Of a DNA stretch of 6,196 nucleotides, positions 1 through 6,196 are shown piece after piece (within the stretch, counting starts at the first letter, position 1; each line of letters starts with the position of its first letter). The DNA is taken from positions 1-6,196 of the forward strand of contig CALCUQ010000078.1 of assembly GCA_937906795.1 (NCBI GenBank), in the 5' to 3' direction. The stretch comes from an uncultured Bacteroidales bacterium (lineage in GTDB: Bacteria > Bacteroidota > Bacteroidia > Bacteroidales > UBA932). The notes beneath the pieces were generated by a model. It ran no database searches, was not told the origin of the DNA, and was given only the letters and a program-made list of their open reading frames with translations. Made by a program: the position numbers and the translations under genes.

Positions 1-243
1 GGTAAAGCTCAATTTGGAGGTCAAAGATTTGGAGAGATGGAGGTTTGGGCACTTGAGGCGTTTGGTGCTTCCAATATACTTCAGGAGATTCTTACAATCA
101 AGTCTGATGATGTTGTAGGAAGATCAAGAGCATATGAGGCTATAGTTAAAGGTGATCCAATGCCTACACCTGGTATTCCTGAGTCTTTGAATGTACTTCT
201 ACACGAGCTTCGTGGACTTGGACTTAGCGTAAATTTGGACTAA
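1..243 (+). CDS. rpoB: RNA polymerase beta subunit, C-terminal fragment (5' end outside window)
   Basis: Frame 1 is open from the first base to a TAA at 241-243 and gives 80 residues. It opens with GKAQFGGQRFGEMEVWALEA, the near-invariant start of the last conserved region of bacterial beta, followed by LQEILTIKSDD, VGRSRAYEAIVKG and PGIPESLNVLLHELR. In the enzyme this segment forms the beta clamp/anchor part that packs against beta-prime near the switch regions. The in-frame Met at codon 13 is internal (the GEMEVWALEA motif) and not a start. The coding frame runs off the left edge, so most of the protein is missing here. rpoC follows after 29 bases on the same strand, the usual rpoB-rpoC operon order. 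The ending is ordinary for the family (…GLGLSVNLD). Identification is by motif recall, and is secure. Confidence 0.97.
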   Translation, partial: GKAQFGGQRFGEMEVWALEAFGASNILQEILTIKSDDVVGRSRAYEAIVKGDPMPTPGIPESLNVLLHELRGLGLSVNLD

Positions 244-272
244 CTGGTTTGATAATTTGAAATAATTAAAAT
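244..272 (+). promoter_or_regulatory. rpoB-rpoC spacer with A/T-rich translation start region, no Shine-Dalgarno
   Basis: The 29 bases between the rpoB stop and the rpoC ATG are nearly all A and T, ending AATAATTAAAAT just before the start codon. There is no GGAGG-like sequence at the usual distance. Members of the Bacteroidota typically start translation without Shine-Dalgarno pairing, on A/T-rich unstructured leaders, and this spacer fits that. I see no hairpin and no TAnnTTTG box here, so rpoC is most likely expressed only from the rpoB transcript. Confidence 0.6.
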
Positions 273-3200
273 ATGTCTTTTAAGAAAGAGATTAAGGTTA
301 AGAGTAATTTTAACCGAATTACTATAGGGCTAGCTTCACCAGAGGAGATACTTGCAAGATCCTCTGGAGAGGTTCTTAAGCCAGAAACTGTAAACTATCG
401 TACTTACAAGCCAGAAAGAGATGGTTTGTTCTGCGAGAGAATATTTGGTCCATCAAAAGACTATGAGTGCCACTGTGGTAAATATAAAAGAATCCGCTAC
501 CGTGGTATTATCTGCGACCGTTGTGGTGTAGAGGTAACTGAGAAGAAGGTGCGTAGAGAGAGAATGGGACACATTACTCTTACTGTTCCTGTTGCTCATA
601 TATGGTATTTCCGTTCAACTCCTAACAAGATTGGTTATCTTTTAGGTATTCCATCAAAGAAACTGGACGCTATTATCTATTATGAAAGATATGTAGTGGT
701 TCAACCTGGTATTGCGGCTGAGCGTGGTGTTAAAGAGATGGATCTTTTGACTGAGGAGGAATATTTGGATATCATTGACTCTCTTCCAAGAGAAAACCAG
801 ATGTTGGACGATGAGGATCCAAATAAATTCATCGCAGGAATGGGTGCAGAGGTTATCTATCAACTTCTATGCAAACTTGATTTGGATGAGTTGTCATACA
901 ATTTGAGAAGCAAGATTGAGAAAGAGACCTCTCAACAGAGAAAAGCTGATGCTCTTAAGAGATTAAGTGTTATTGAGGCATTTAGAGATTCAAAAGATGT
1001 TAACAGACCAGAGTGGATGATTTTAAAGGTTATTCCTGTAACTCCACCGGATCTACGTCCATTGGTTCCACTTGATGGTGGTAGATTTGCTACATCTGAT
1101 TTGAATGACCTGTACAGAAGGGTTATCATTAGAAATAACCGTCTAAAGAGACTTATTGAGATAAAGGCTCCAGAGGTTATTTTGAGAAATGAGAAACGTA
1201 TGCTACAAGAGGCTGTGGATTCTCTATTTGATAACTCAAGAAAATCAAATGCAGTTAAGACTGAGGCCAACAGAACTCTTAAATCACTATCTGACAGTCT
1301 AAAAGGAAAACAAGGTAGATTCCGTCAGAACTTGTTGGGTAAACGTGTGGATTATTCTGCCCGTTCAGTAATTGTGGTTGGTCCGGAGCTTAAGATGCAT
1401 GAGTGCGGTCTTCCTAAGTATATGGCAGCTGAGCTTTACAAACCATTTATCATTAGAAAGCTAATTGAGCGTGGTATTGTAAAAACTGTTAAGTCTGCAA
1501 AGAAGATTGTTGACAGAAAGGATCCTGTAATCTGGGATATTCTTGAGAATGTGATGAAAGGTCATCCTGTGTTGCTTAACCGTGCTCCAACTCTTCACAG
1601 ATTGGGTATTCAGGCATTCCAGCCTAAACTTATTGAGGGTAAGGCAATCCAGTTGCATCCGCTTGCTTGTACTGCATTCAACGCGGACTTTGATGGTGAC
1701 CAGATGGCTGTGCACTTGCCATTGGGCAATGCTGCTATCCTTGAGGCACAACTATTGATGCTTGGTTCTCATAATATTCTTAACCCAGCCAATGGAGCTC
1801 CTATCACTGTCCCTTCTCAAGATATGGTTCTTGGATTGTATTATATTACCAAACCAAGACCTGGTGTTAAAGGTACAGGATTGAACTTCTATGGACCAGA
1901 GGAGATTATTATTGCTCACAATGAGGGTAAACTTGATCTTCATGCTGTTGTTAATGTAAGATTGCCAAAAGATATGCTTGACTTGTCTAAAGGATATCAT
2001 ATGGTAGAGACTACAGCAGGTAGAGTATTGGTTAATCAGTTGGTTCCACCTGAGGTTGGTTATATTAACGAGATTTTGACAAAGAAATCTCTAAGAGATA
2101 TTATTGGTAATGTGTTAAAGGTGTCTGGTGTTGCAAGAACAGCTCAATTCCTTGACGATATCAAGCATTTGGGATACACTATGGCATTTAAAGGCGGTTT
2201 GTCTTTCAACTTGGGTGATGTTATTATCCCAGAGCAAAAAGCTACATTGGTTAATGATGGTTATGCTAAAGTTGAGGAGATTCAAAATAACTTTAACCTT
2301 GGTCTTATAACAAACAATGAGCGTTACAATCAGGTTATTGATATTTGGACTAAGACAAATACAAACCTTACCAATATTGTGGAGAAACAGATTTCAACTG
2401 ACAATGACGGTTTCAACCCGGTATACATGATGCTTCACTCTGGAGCCCGTGGTTCTAAAGAGCAGATTCGTCAGTTGTGCGGTATGCGTGGTTTGATGGC
2501 TAAACCTCAGAAATCTGGTTCTACTGGTGCTGAGATTATTGAGAACCCTATTCTTTCTAACTTTAAAGAGGGTTTGTCAGTTCTTGAGTACTTCATCTCT
2601 ACCCACGGTGCCCGTAAAGGTTTGGCTGATACAGCTCTTAAGACTGCGGATGCGGGTTACTTGACAAGAAGACTTGTAGACGTGTCTCATGATGTTATTA
2701 TCAATGAGGAAGATTGTGGTACATTAAGAGGTCTTATTGCAACTGCAATTAAAAATAAAGATAATATTGTAGAGACATTATATGATAGAATTCTAGGTAG
2801 AACAACTGTTCATGATGTATATAATCCTTTGACTGGAGAAAAGATCATTGGAGCAGGAGAGGAGATTACCGAAGACATAGCAGCTCTAATTGAATCATTA
2901 CCTATTGAGGCTGTAGAGATCAGATCAGTTCTTACTTGTGAGAGCAAGAAAGGTGTTTGTGCAAAATGTTACGGACGTAACCTTGCAAGGGGCAAGATGG
3001 TTGAGAAAGGTGAGGTTGTTGGAGTTATTGCGGCACAATCTATCGGTGAGCCAGGTACTCAGCTTACTCTTAGAACATTCCACGTGGGTGGTACTGCATC
3101 AAGTAGTATTACAGAGAGTGAGATTGTCTCTAAATATGAGGGTAAGGTTGAGTATGAGGAATTGAGAACAATTATTAAAGAGGGTGATAATGGTGTTCAA

Positions 3201-4547
3201 CAGGATGTGGTTATTGGACGTACAGCTGAGGTGAGAATTGTTGATGTGAATACCGGTATAACTCTTTCTCAATACAACGTTCCTTATGGTGCTATCCTTT
3301 ATAAGAAAGATGGTGATCTTGTTTCTAAGGGTGATAAGATTTGTGAGTGGGATCCATATAACGCTATTACAATTACTGAGATTGCCGGTAAGGTTGCTTA
3401 TGAGGGCTTGGTTGATGGTGTTACATACAGAGAGGAAGTTGAGGATGATTACTCTATGCATAGAGACAAAGTTGTAATAGAGTCAAGAGACAAGTCCAAG
3501 AACCCTATCATCAGAATTTTGGATGAGGAGGGTAATGAGCTTAAACAATACAACTTGCCTGTTGGTGCACACATTATGGTAGATAATAACCAACAGATTA
3601 AAGTGGGTGATATCTTGATTAAGATTCCTCGTGCTATTGGTAAATCTGGTGATATTACCGGAGGTCTTCCTAGAGTAACTGAGTTGTTTGAGGCTCGTAA
3701 TCCTTCAAATCCTGCTATTGTATCTGAGATTAATGGTGAGGTTTTGATGGGTAAGATTAAGAGAGGTAACAGAGAGATTATCATTAAGTCTAAGACAGGT
3801 GAGGAGAAACGTTATCTTGTTCCACTATCTAAACAAATTTTGGTTCAGGAGAATGACTATGTAAGAGCAAGTATGCCACTTTCAGATGGTGCTATTGCTC
3901 CTAACGATATTCTTCAAATTTTGGGTCCTACTAAAGTTCAGGAGTATATTGTTAATGAGGTACAAGAGGTTTACCGTTTGCAAGGTGTAAAGATCAATGA
4001 CAAACACTTTGAGATTATCGTTAGACAGATGATGCGTAAAGTGGAGATTGTTGATCCAGGTGATACAAGATTCTTACCTGAGCAATTGGTTGACAAATTT
4101 GAGTTTATGCAGGTAAATGATGAAATCTGGGATAAGAAAGTAATCTTGGATGCCGGTGATTCTCAAAATTTGAAAGCAGGCCAGATTGTTACACTTAGAG
4201 CTCTAAGAGATGAGAACTCAAAACTTAAACGCCAGGACTTGAAACTTGTTGAGGCAAGAGATGCAATCCCTGCAACTTCAAATCAGGTACTTCAAGGTAT
4301 TACCCGTGCGGCGTTGAAGACAAGTAGCTTTATGTCTGCTGCATCATTCCAGGAGACAACTAAAGTATTGAGCGAGGCTGCTATTCATGGCAAAGTTGAT
4401 ACTTTGGAAGGTCTTAAAGAGAATGTTATTTGCGGACATCCAATTCCTGCAGGTACAGGCCAAAGGGAATATGAGAAACTTGTTGTTGCTTCTATGGATG
4501 ATTACCAGAGAATGGCAAAAGCAAAACTTACTAAAGATACTGAGTAA
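273..4547 (+). CDS. rpoC: DNA-directed RNA polymerase beta-prime subunit, complete
   Basis: Encodes 1424 residues, the usual size for Bacteroidota beta-prime; it forms the catalytic core of RNA polymerase with beta, two alpha and omega. Landmarks in order: zinc site 1 with C66, C68, C81, C84; lid region PVTPPDLRPLVPLDGG at 255-270; clamp-helix coiled coil that binds sigma at about 272-325; GKQGRFRQNLLGKRVDYS at 345-362; the Mg-binding NADFDGD with D472, D474, D476; bridge helix around THGARKG (777-783); zinc site 2 with C815, C889, C896, C899; trigger loop with Q930, R934, H937. The trigger loop is interrupted by about 185 residues (roughly 941-1126) and resumes at DITGGLPRV (1127-1135). The conserved C-terminal region, which meets omega, lies at about 1340-1396. 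The ATG at 273 fits the family N-terminus (MSFKKE, then about 60 residues to zinc site 1). Tandem TAATAA stops close the gene. All catalytic residues are present and I see no frameshift. Confidence 0.99.
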   Translation: MSFKKEIKVKSNFNRITIGLASPEEILARSSGEVLKPETVNYRTYKPERDGLFCERIFGPSKDYECHCGKYKRIRYRGIICDRCGVEVTEKKVRRERMGHITLTVPVAHIWYFRSTPNKIGYLLGIPSKKLDAIIYYERYVVVQPGIAAERGVKEMDLLTEEEYLDIIDSLPRENQMLDDEDPNKFIAGMGAEVIYQLLCKLDLDELSYNLRSKIEKETSQQRKADALKRLSVIEAFRDSKDVNRPEWMILKVIPVTPPDLRPLVPLDGGRFATSDLNDLYRRVIIRNNRLKRLIEIKAPEVILRNEKRMLQEAVDSLFDNSRKSNAVKTEANRTLKSLSDSLKGKQGRFRQNLLGKRVDYSARSVIVVGPELKMHECGLPKYMAAELYKPFIIRKLIERGIVKTVKSAKKIVDRKDPVIWDILENVMKGHPVLLNRAPTLHRLGIQAFQPKLIEGKAIQLHPLACTAFNADFDGDQMAVHLPLGNAAILEAQLLMLGSHNILNPANGAPITVPSQDMVLGLYYITKPRPGVKGTGLNFYGPEEIIIAHNEGKLDLHAVVNVRLPKDMLDLSKGYHMVETTAGRVLVNQLVPPEVGYINEILTKKSLRDIIGNVLKVSGVARTAQFLDDIKHLGYTMAFKGGLSFNLGDVIIPEQKATLVNDGYAKVEEIQNNFNLGLITNNERYNQVIDIWTKTNTNLTNIVEKQISTDNDGFNPVYMMLHSGARGSKEQIRQLCGMRGLMAKPQKSGSTGAEIIENPILSNFKEGLSVLEYFISTHGARKGLADTALKTADAGYLTRRLVDVSHDVIINEEDCGTLRGLIATAIKNKDNIVETLYDRILGRTTVHDVYNPLTGEKIIGAGEEITEDIAALIESLPIEAVEIRSVLTCESKKGVCAKCYGRNLARGKMVEKGEVVGVIAAQSIGEPGTQLTLRTFHVGGTASSSITESEIVSKYEGKVEYEELRTIIKEGDNGVQQDVVIGRTAEVRIVDVNTGITLSQYNVPYGAILYKKDGDLVSKGDKICEWDPYNAITITEIAGKVAYEGLVDGVTYREEVEDDYSMHRDKVVIESRDKSKNPIIRILDEEGNELKQYNLPVGAHIMVDNNQQIKVGDILIKIPRAIGKSGDITGGLPRVTELFEARNPSNPAIVSEINGEVLMGKIKRGNREIIIKSKTGEEKRYLVPLSKQILVQENDYVRASMPLSDGAIAPNDILQILGPTKVQEYIVNEVQEVYRLQGVKINDKHFEIIVRQMMRKVEIVDPGDTRFLPEQLVDKFEFMQVNDEIWDKKVILDAGDSQNLKAGQIVTLRALRDENSKLKRQDLKLVEARDAIPATSNQVLQGITRAALKTSSFMSAASFQETTKVLSEAAIHGKVDTLEGLKENVICGHPIPAGTGQREYEKLVVASMDDYQRMAKAKLTKDTE

Positions 4548-4568
4548 TAAGACTCAATATATTGCATT

Positions 4569-4600
4569 AAAAAGAGGAATTCGCGAGGATTCCTCTTTTT
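4569..4600 (+). terminator. Intrinsic terminator after rpoC, symmetric hairpin
   Basis: A perfect 12-bp inverted repeat has arms AAAAAGAGGAAT (4569-4580) and ATTCCTCTTTTT (4589-4600) around an 8-base loop, TCGCGAGG. It starts 18 bases after the second of the tandem stop codons. The GAGGAA/TTCCTC core followed by five T is a standard rho-independent terminator for the rpoBC transcript. Because the A run and T run pair with each other, the same hairpin also has a T tract on the minus strand, so it could catch purA read-through as well. Confidence 0.88.
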
Positions 4601-4623
4601 AATTAACCAGACAACAGAAGATA

Positions 4624-4660
4624 AAAAAAGGCTGAAACATAAATTGTTTCAGCCTTTTTT
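4624..4660 (-). terminator. Bidirectional terminator, primary terminator of purA
   Basis: A perfect 16-bp inverted repeat has arms AAAAAAGGCTGAAACA (4624-4639) and TGTTTCAGCCTTTTTT (4645-4660) around a 5-base loop, TAAAT. On the minus strand it begins 16 bases after the purA TAA and ends in seven T, counting the base at 4623. On the plus strand it ends in six T, so it also backs up the rpoC terminator. It is listed on the minus strand because purA has no other terminator as close. Confidence 0.9.
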
Positions 4661-4676
4661 CTGTATTTTATGAATG

Positions 4677-5951
4677 TTAGTCTTCTCCTCTAACTATTGT
4701 TTGCTCTCTGTCTGGTCCCAATGAAATGATCTTAACAGGAACGCCCAACTCTTTCTCAATGAATCTTACATAATCCATAAATTCATAAGGAAGCTCAATC
4801 TCTTTTCTTACTTGTGTAAGATCTTTGCACCATCCTTTAAATTCTTTATAGATAGGCTCTACTGTAGCATATGTATCAAAAGGAACGTGATCTGTTTCCT
4901 CTCCATTCACTTTATATCCGGTAGCTACTTTAATTGTCTCAAATGAATCAAGGACATCTGCTTTCATCATAATAAGCTCAGTAACACCATTTAGCATAAT
5001 AGCATATTTTAGTGCTGGTAGATCCAACCATCCGGTTCTGCGAGGACGTCCTGTTGTAGCACCAAACTCAAATCCTTTTTGTCTTAGCAATTCGCCTGTT
5101 TCATCATTAAGTTCTGTAGGGAATGGACCACTACCAACTCTTGTACAGTATGCTTTAAATATACCGTATACTTTACCTATTTTGCCAGGAGATACGCCCA
5201 AGCCAATACATGCTCCTGCACAAGTTGTTGATGAAGATGTTACAAACGGATATGAACCAAAGTCAACATCAAGCATAGAGCCTTGTGCGCCCTCTGCAAG
5301 GATTCTCTTGTTGTCATTCAAGAATTTATTAGCCTCATATTCTCCGTCAACAATCTTGAATGATTTAAGATACTCTATAGCTTCCATCCAGGTTTGCTCA
5401 TTCTCTTCTGCATTGTATTGGAAGTCATATTGTTTAAGATAATCCTTATGTTTGTTTTTAAGAGTCTCAAATCTTTGTGCAAAATCACTGGTAAGGATGT
5501 CACCTATTCTAAGACCATTTCTTCCTGTTTTATCCATATATGTTGGTCCAATTCCTTTTAGGGTAGAACCAATCTTTCCTTTACCTTTTGAGGCCTCTTG
5601 TGCGGCATCAATGATTCTATGAGTAGGAAGTATAAGGTGTGCTTTTTTAGAAATAAGAATTCTCTCTCTTACTGGAACTCCGGTTGCTTCTATTTCCTGG
5701 CACTCCTCTCTAAAAATAATTGGATCTAGAACAACACCATTACCAATAATGTTAACGGCATTTTTTCTGAATACTCCAGATGGAACTGTGTGAAGTACAA
5801 ATTTTTTACCCTCAAAATGAAGAGAGTGACCTGCATTTGGACCGCCCTGGAAACGAGCCACAACAGTATAATTTGGGGTAAGCACGTCAACTACCTTGCC
5901 CTTGCCTTCATCACCCCACTGTAATCCGAGAACTACATCAACTTTTTTCAT
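4677..5951 (-). CDS. purA: Adenylosuccinate synthetase (IMP-aspartate ligase), complete
   Basis: Encodes 424 residues, close to the family norm of about 425-432. The cytosolic homodimeric enzyme converts IMP, L-aspartate and GTP to adenylosuccinate, GDP and phosphate, the first committed step from IMP to AMP. Signatures seen: WGDEGKGK at 12-19 with catalytic D14; GGPNAGHS at 36-43 with catalytic H42; KGIGPTYMDK at 132-141; the IMP-loop segment GAQGSMLDVDFGSYPFVTSS at 221-240, with Q223; GRPRRTGWLD at 301-310; KADVLDS at 330-336, with D332 in the guanine-recognition position; SLGPDREQTI at 410-419. The start ATG (complement of 5949-5951) puts MKKVDVVLGLQWGDEG at the family N-terminus, so no alternative start is needed. 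The region before it is A/T-rich without a Shine-Dalgarno. The gene has its own promoter and terminator, is convergent with rpoC, and has no partner gene in its transcript within this window. Confidence 0.98.
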   Translation of the reverse strand: MKKVDVVLGLQWGDEGKGKVVDVLTPNYTVVARFQGGPNAGHSLHFEGKKFVLHTVPSGVFRKNAVNIIGNGVVLDPIIFREECQEIEATGVPVRERILISKKAHLILPTHRIIDAAQEASKGKGKIGSTLKGIGPTYMDKTGRNGLRIGDILTSDFAQRFETLKNKHKDYLKQYDFQYNAEENEQTWMEAIEYLKSFKIVDGEYEANKFLNDNKRILAEGAQGSMLDVDFGSYPFVTSSSTTCAGACIGLGVSPGKIGKVYGIFKAYCTRVGSGPFPTELNDETGELLRQKGFEFGATTGRPRRTGWLDLPALKYAIMLNGVTELIMMKADVLDSFETIKVATGYKVNGEETDHVPFDTYATVEPIYKEFKGWCKDLTQVRKEIELPYEFMDYVRFIEKELGVPVKIISLGPDREQTIVRGED

Positions 5952-5966
5952 TATAATCTGGGTTTG

Positions 5967-5978
5967 CTATTGTTGCAT
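5967..5978 (-). other. Three-codon open frame in the purA leader (ATG CAA CAA TAG)
   Basis: The minus strand reads ATGCAACAATAG at 5978 down to 5967, a Met-Gln-Gln-stop frame that ends 15 bases before the purA ATG. It is preceded by AATTGTAAA, an A/T-rich context much like that of the real start codons here. It falls inside the predicted purA leader if the promoter call is right. It may be chance: a short AT-rich leader often holds an ATG. No function is claimed. Confidence 0.25.
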
Positions 5979-5993
5979 TTTACAATTAACTCT

Positions 5994-6023
5994 CAAAGAT
6001 ACGCATTTTTTTCCAACCGCAAA
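5994..6023 (-). promoter_or_regulatory. Bacteroidota-type housekeeping promoter for purA
   Basis: On the minus strand TATCTTTG (complement of 5994-6001) matches the Bacteroidota -7 consensus TAnnTTTG at every fixed position. A TTTG (complement of 6020-6023) lies 18 bases upstream, a good -33 element just under the commonest spacing. The spacer contains a run of seven A. Transcription would start near 5988-5990, giving a purA leader of about 36-40 bases. The promoter sits downstream of the terminator at 6067-6097, so purA should be transcribed independently of the gene to its right. Confidence 0.72.
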
Positions 6024-6066
6024 CTTTTTACCAGCGGAAATTATCAACACTTTATTAAAATAAAAG

Positions 6067-6097
6067 AGTCCGCCTAACATTTATAGTTAAGCGGACT
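6067..6097 (-). terminator. Intrinsic terminator of the partial minus-strand gene
   Basis: Arms AGTCCGCCTAAC (6067-6078) and GTTAAGCGGACT (6086-6097) flank a 7-base loop. The stem has one mismatch on the plus strand (C6074 opposite A6090), but that pair becomes G·U in minus-strand RNA, so all 12 positions pair there. The minus strand continues into CTTTTATTTTAAT, while the plus strand has no T run after the stem. Both points indicate termination of a leftward transcript, 19 bases after the TAA at 6117-6119. Confidence 0.82.
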
Positions 6098-6116
6098 TAA
6101 GAAATTGATAAAGGAA

Positions 6117-6196
6117 TTACATATCCTCGTCACTCATATCATCATCGGCGATTTCATCTGCGCCCTTGATCTCGTCGTCGCCATAGAAGTCGTCTG
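6117..6196 (-). CDS. C-terminal end of an unidentified protein with a strongly acidic tail (5' end outside window)
   Basis: The minus strand holds 25 complete codons plus two bases, ending in TAA at 6117-6119. The residues begin DDFYGDDEIKG and end DDDMSDEDM. Of the 25, thirteen are Asp or Glu and only one is basic (Lys). The other two minus-strand frames meet TGA in this stretch, and the minus-strand terminator 19 bases downstream supports this strand and stop. Too little is present to assign a family. From memory, a Fur-family regulator often sits just upstream of purA in Bacteroidales; that is a context-based guess and not something the 25 residues show. Other proteins with acidic C-terminal tails are equally possible. 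The fragment is richer in G and C than its surroundings, largely because GAC and GAG codons make the acidic run. Confidence 0.7.
   Translation of the reverse strand, partial: DDFYGDDEIKGADEIADDDMSDEDM

Noticed and set aside
244..272. A separate rpoC promoter in the spacer (TAATTTG resembles the -7 box)
   Set aside because: It lacks the two-base gap of TAnnTTTG and would put the start at or beyond the rpoC ATG, so co-transcription with rpoB is simpler.
3099..3461. A 120-codon open frame on the minus strand inside rpoC, and similar ones at 932-1270, 1461-1751 and 3449-3784
   Set aside because: They lie wholly antisense to an intact, highly conserved rpoC, show no recognisable motif, and arise from the codon composition of the sense strand.
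4387..4602. A 71-codon plus-strand frame overlapping the rpoC 3' end and running through the terminator
   Set aside because: It is out of frame with rpoC, has no family resemblance, and its tail is encoded by the terminator hairpin.
5182..5442. An 86-codon plus-strand frame inside purA
   Set aside because: It is antisense to the conserved IMP-loop part of purA and has no independent start context or promoter.
5952..6066. A purine riboswitch or other structured leader ahead of purA
   Set aside because: The predicted leader is only about 38 bases with no conserved riboswitch core or stable hairpin, too short for a known purine riboswitch.
6118..6196. The plus strand at the right edge is also open without stops
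   Set aside because: It reads as the complement of the Asp/Glu codons (Val, Leu, Ile rich), and the terminator polarity favours the minus strand.
1..6196. Mobile elements, CRISPR arrays, tRNA/rRNA genes, defence or biosynthetic modules
   Set aside because: Nearly the whole window is taken up by intact housekeeping genes; I saw no direct-repeat arrays, transposase motifs, terminal inverted repeats or tRNA-like folds in the remaining short gaps.

Overview
The window is ordinary core-genome DNA, most probably from a member of the Bacteroidota and plausibly the order Bacteroidales. The reasons are an AT-rich composition with frequent AGA arginine codons, start codons preceded by A/T-rich sequence instead of a Shine-Dalgarno motif, a perfect Bacteroidota-type -7 promoter box (TAnnTTTG) upstream of purA, and RNA polymerase subunits of the length and style usual in that phylum. 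I do not name a genus.

Layout from left to right. Positions 1-243 hold the last 80 codons of rpoB (RNA polymerase beta). A 29-base spacer follows, then a complete rpoC (beta-prime, 1424 residues, 273-4547). Both are read on the plus strand and are almost certainly co-transcribed. rpoC ends with tandem stop codons and a symmetric hairpin terminator (4569-4600). A second, stronger symmetric hairpin (4624-4660) lies between rpoC and the convergently read purA (adenylosuccinate synthetase, 4677-5951, minus strand). Upstream of purA are its promoter (5994-6023), a short leader with a three-codon open frame, and a terminator (6067-6097). That terminator belongs to a further minus-strand gene, of which only the acidic C-terminal 25 codons are visible (6117-6196).

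Functionally, the left part makes the two large catalytic subunits of RNA polymerase and the right part makes the enzyme that commits IMP to AMP. The two meet tail to tail with paired terminators that should stop read-through from both sides. Both enzymes have all the catalytic and metal-binding residues I looked for, with no frameshift or truncation.

I found no mobile element, CRISPR array, tRNA/rRNA, riboswitch or defence-like module. Nothing in the window amounts to an undescribed system. The points worth a second look are small: the terminator architecture, the purA leader, the acidic-tailed partial gene, and the absence of ribosomal-protein genes directly after rpoC.
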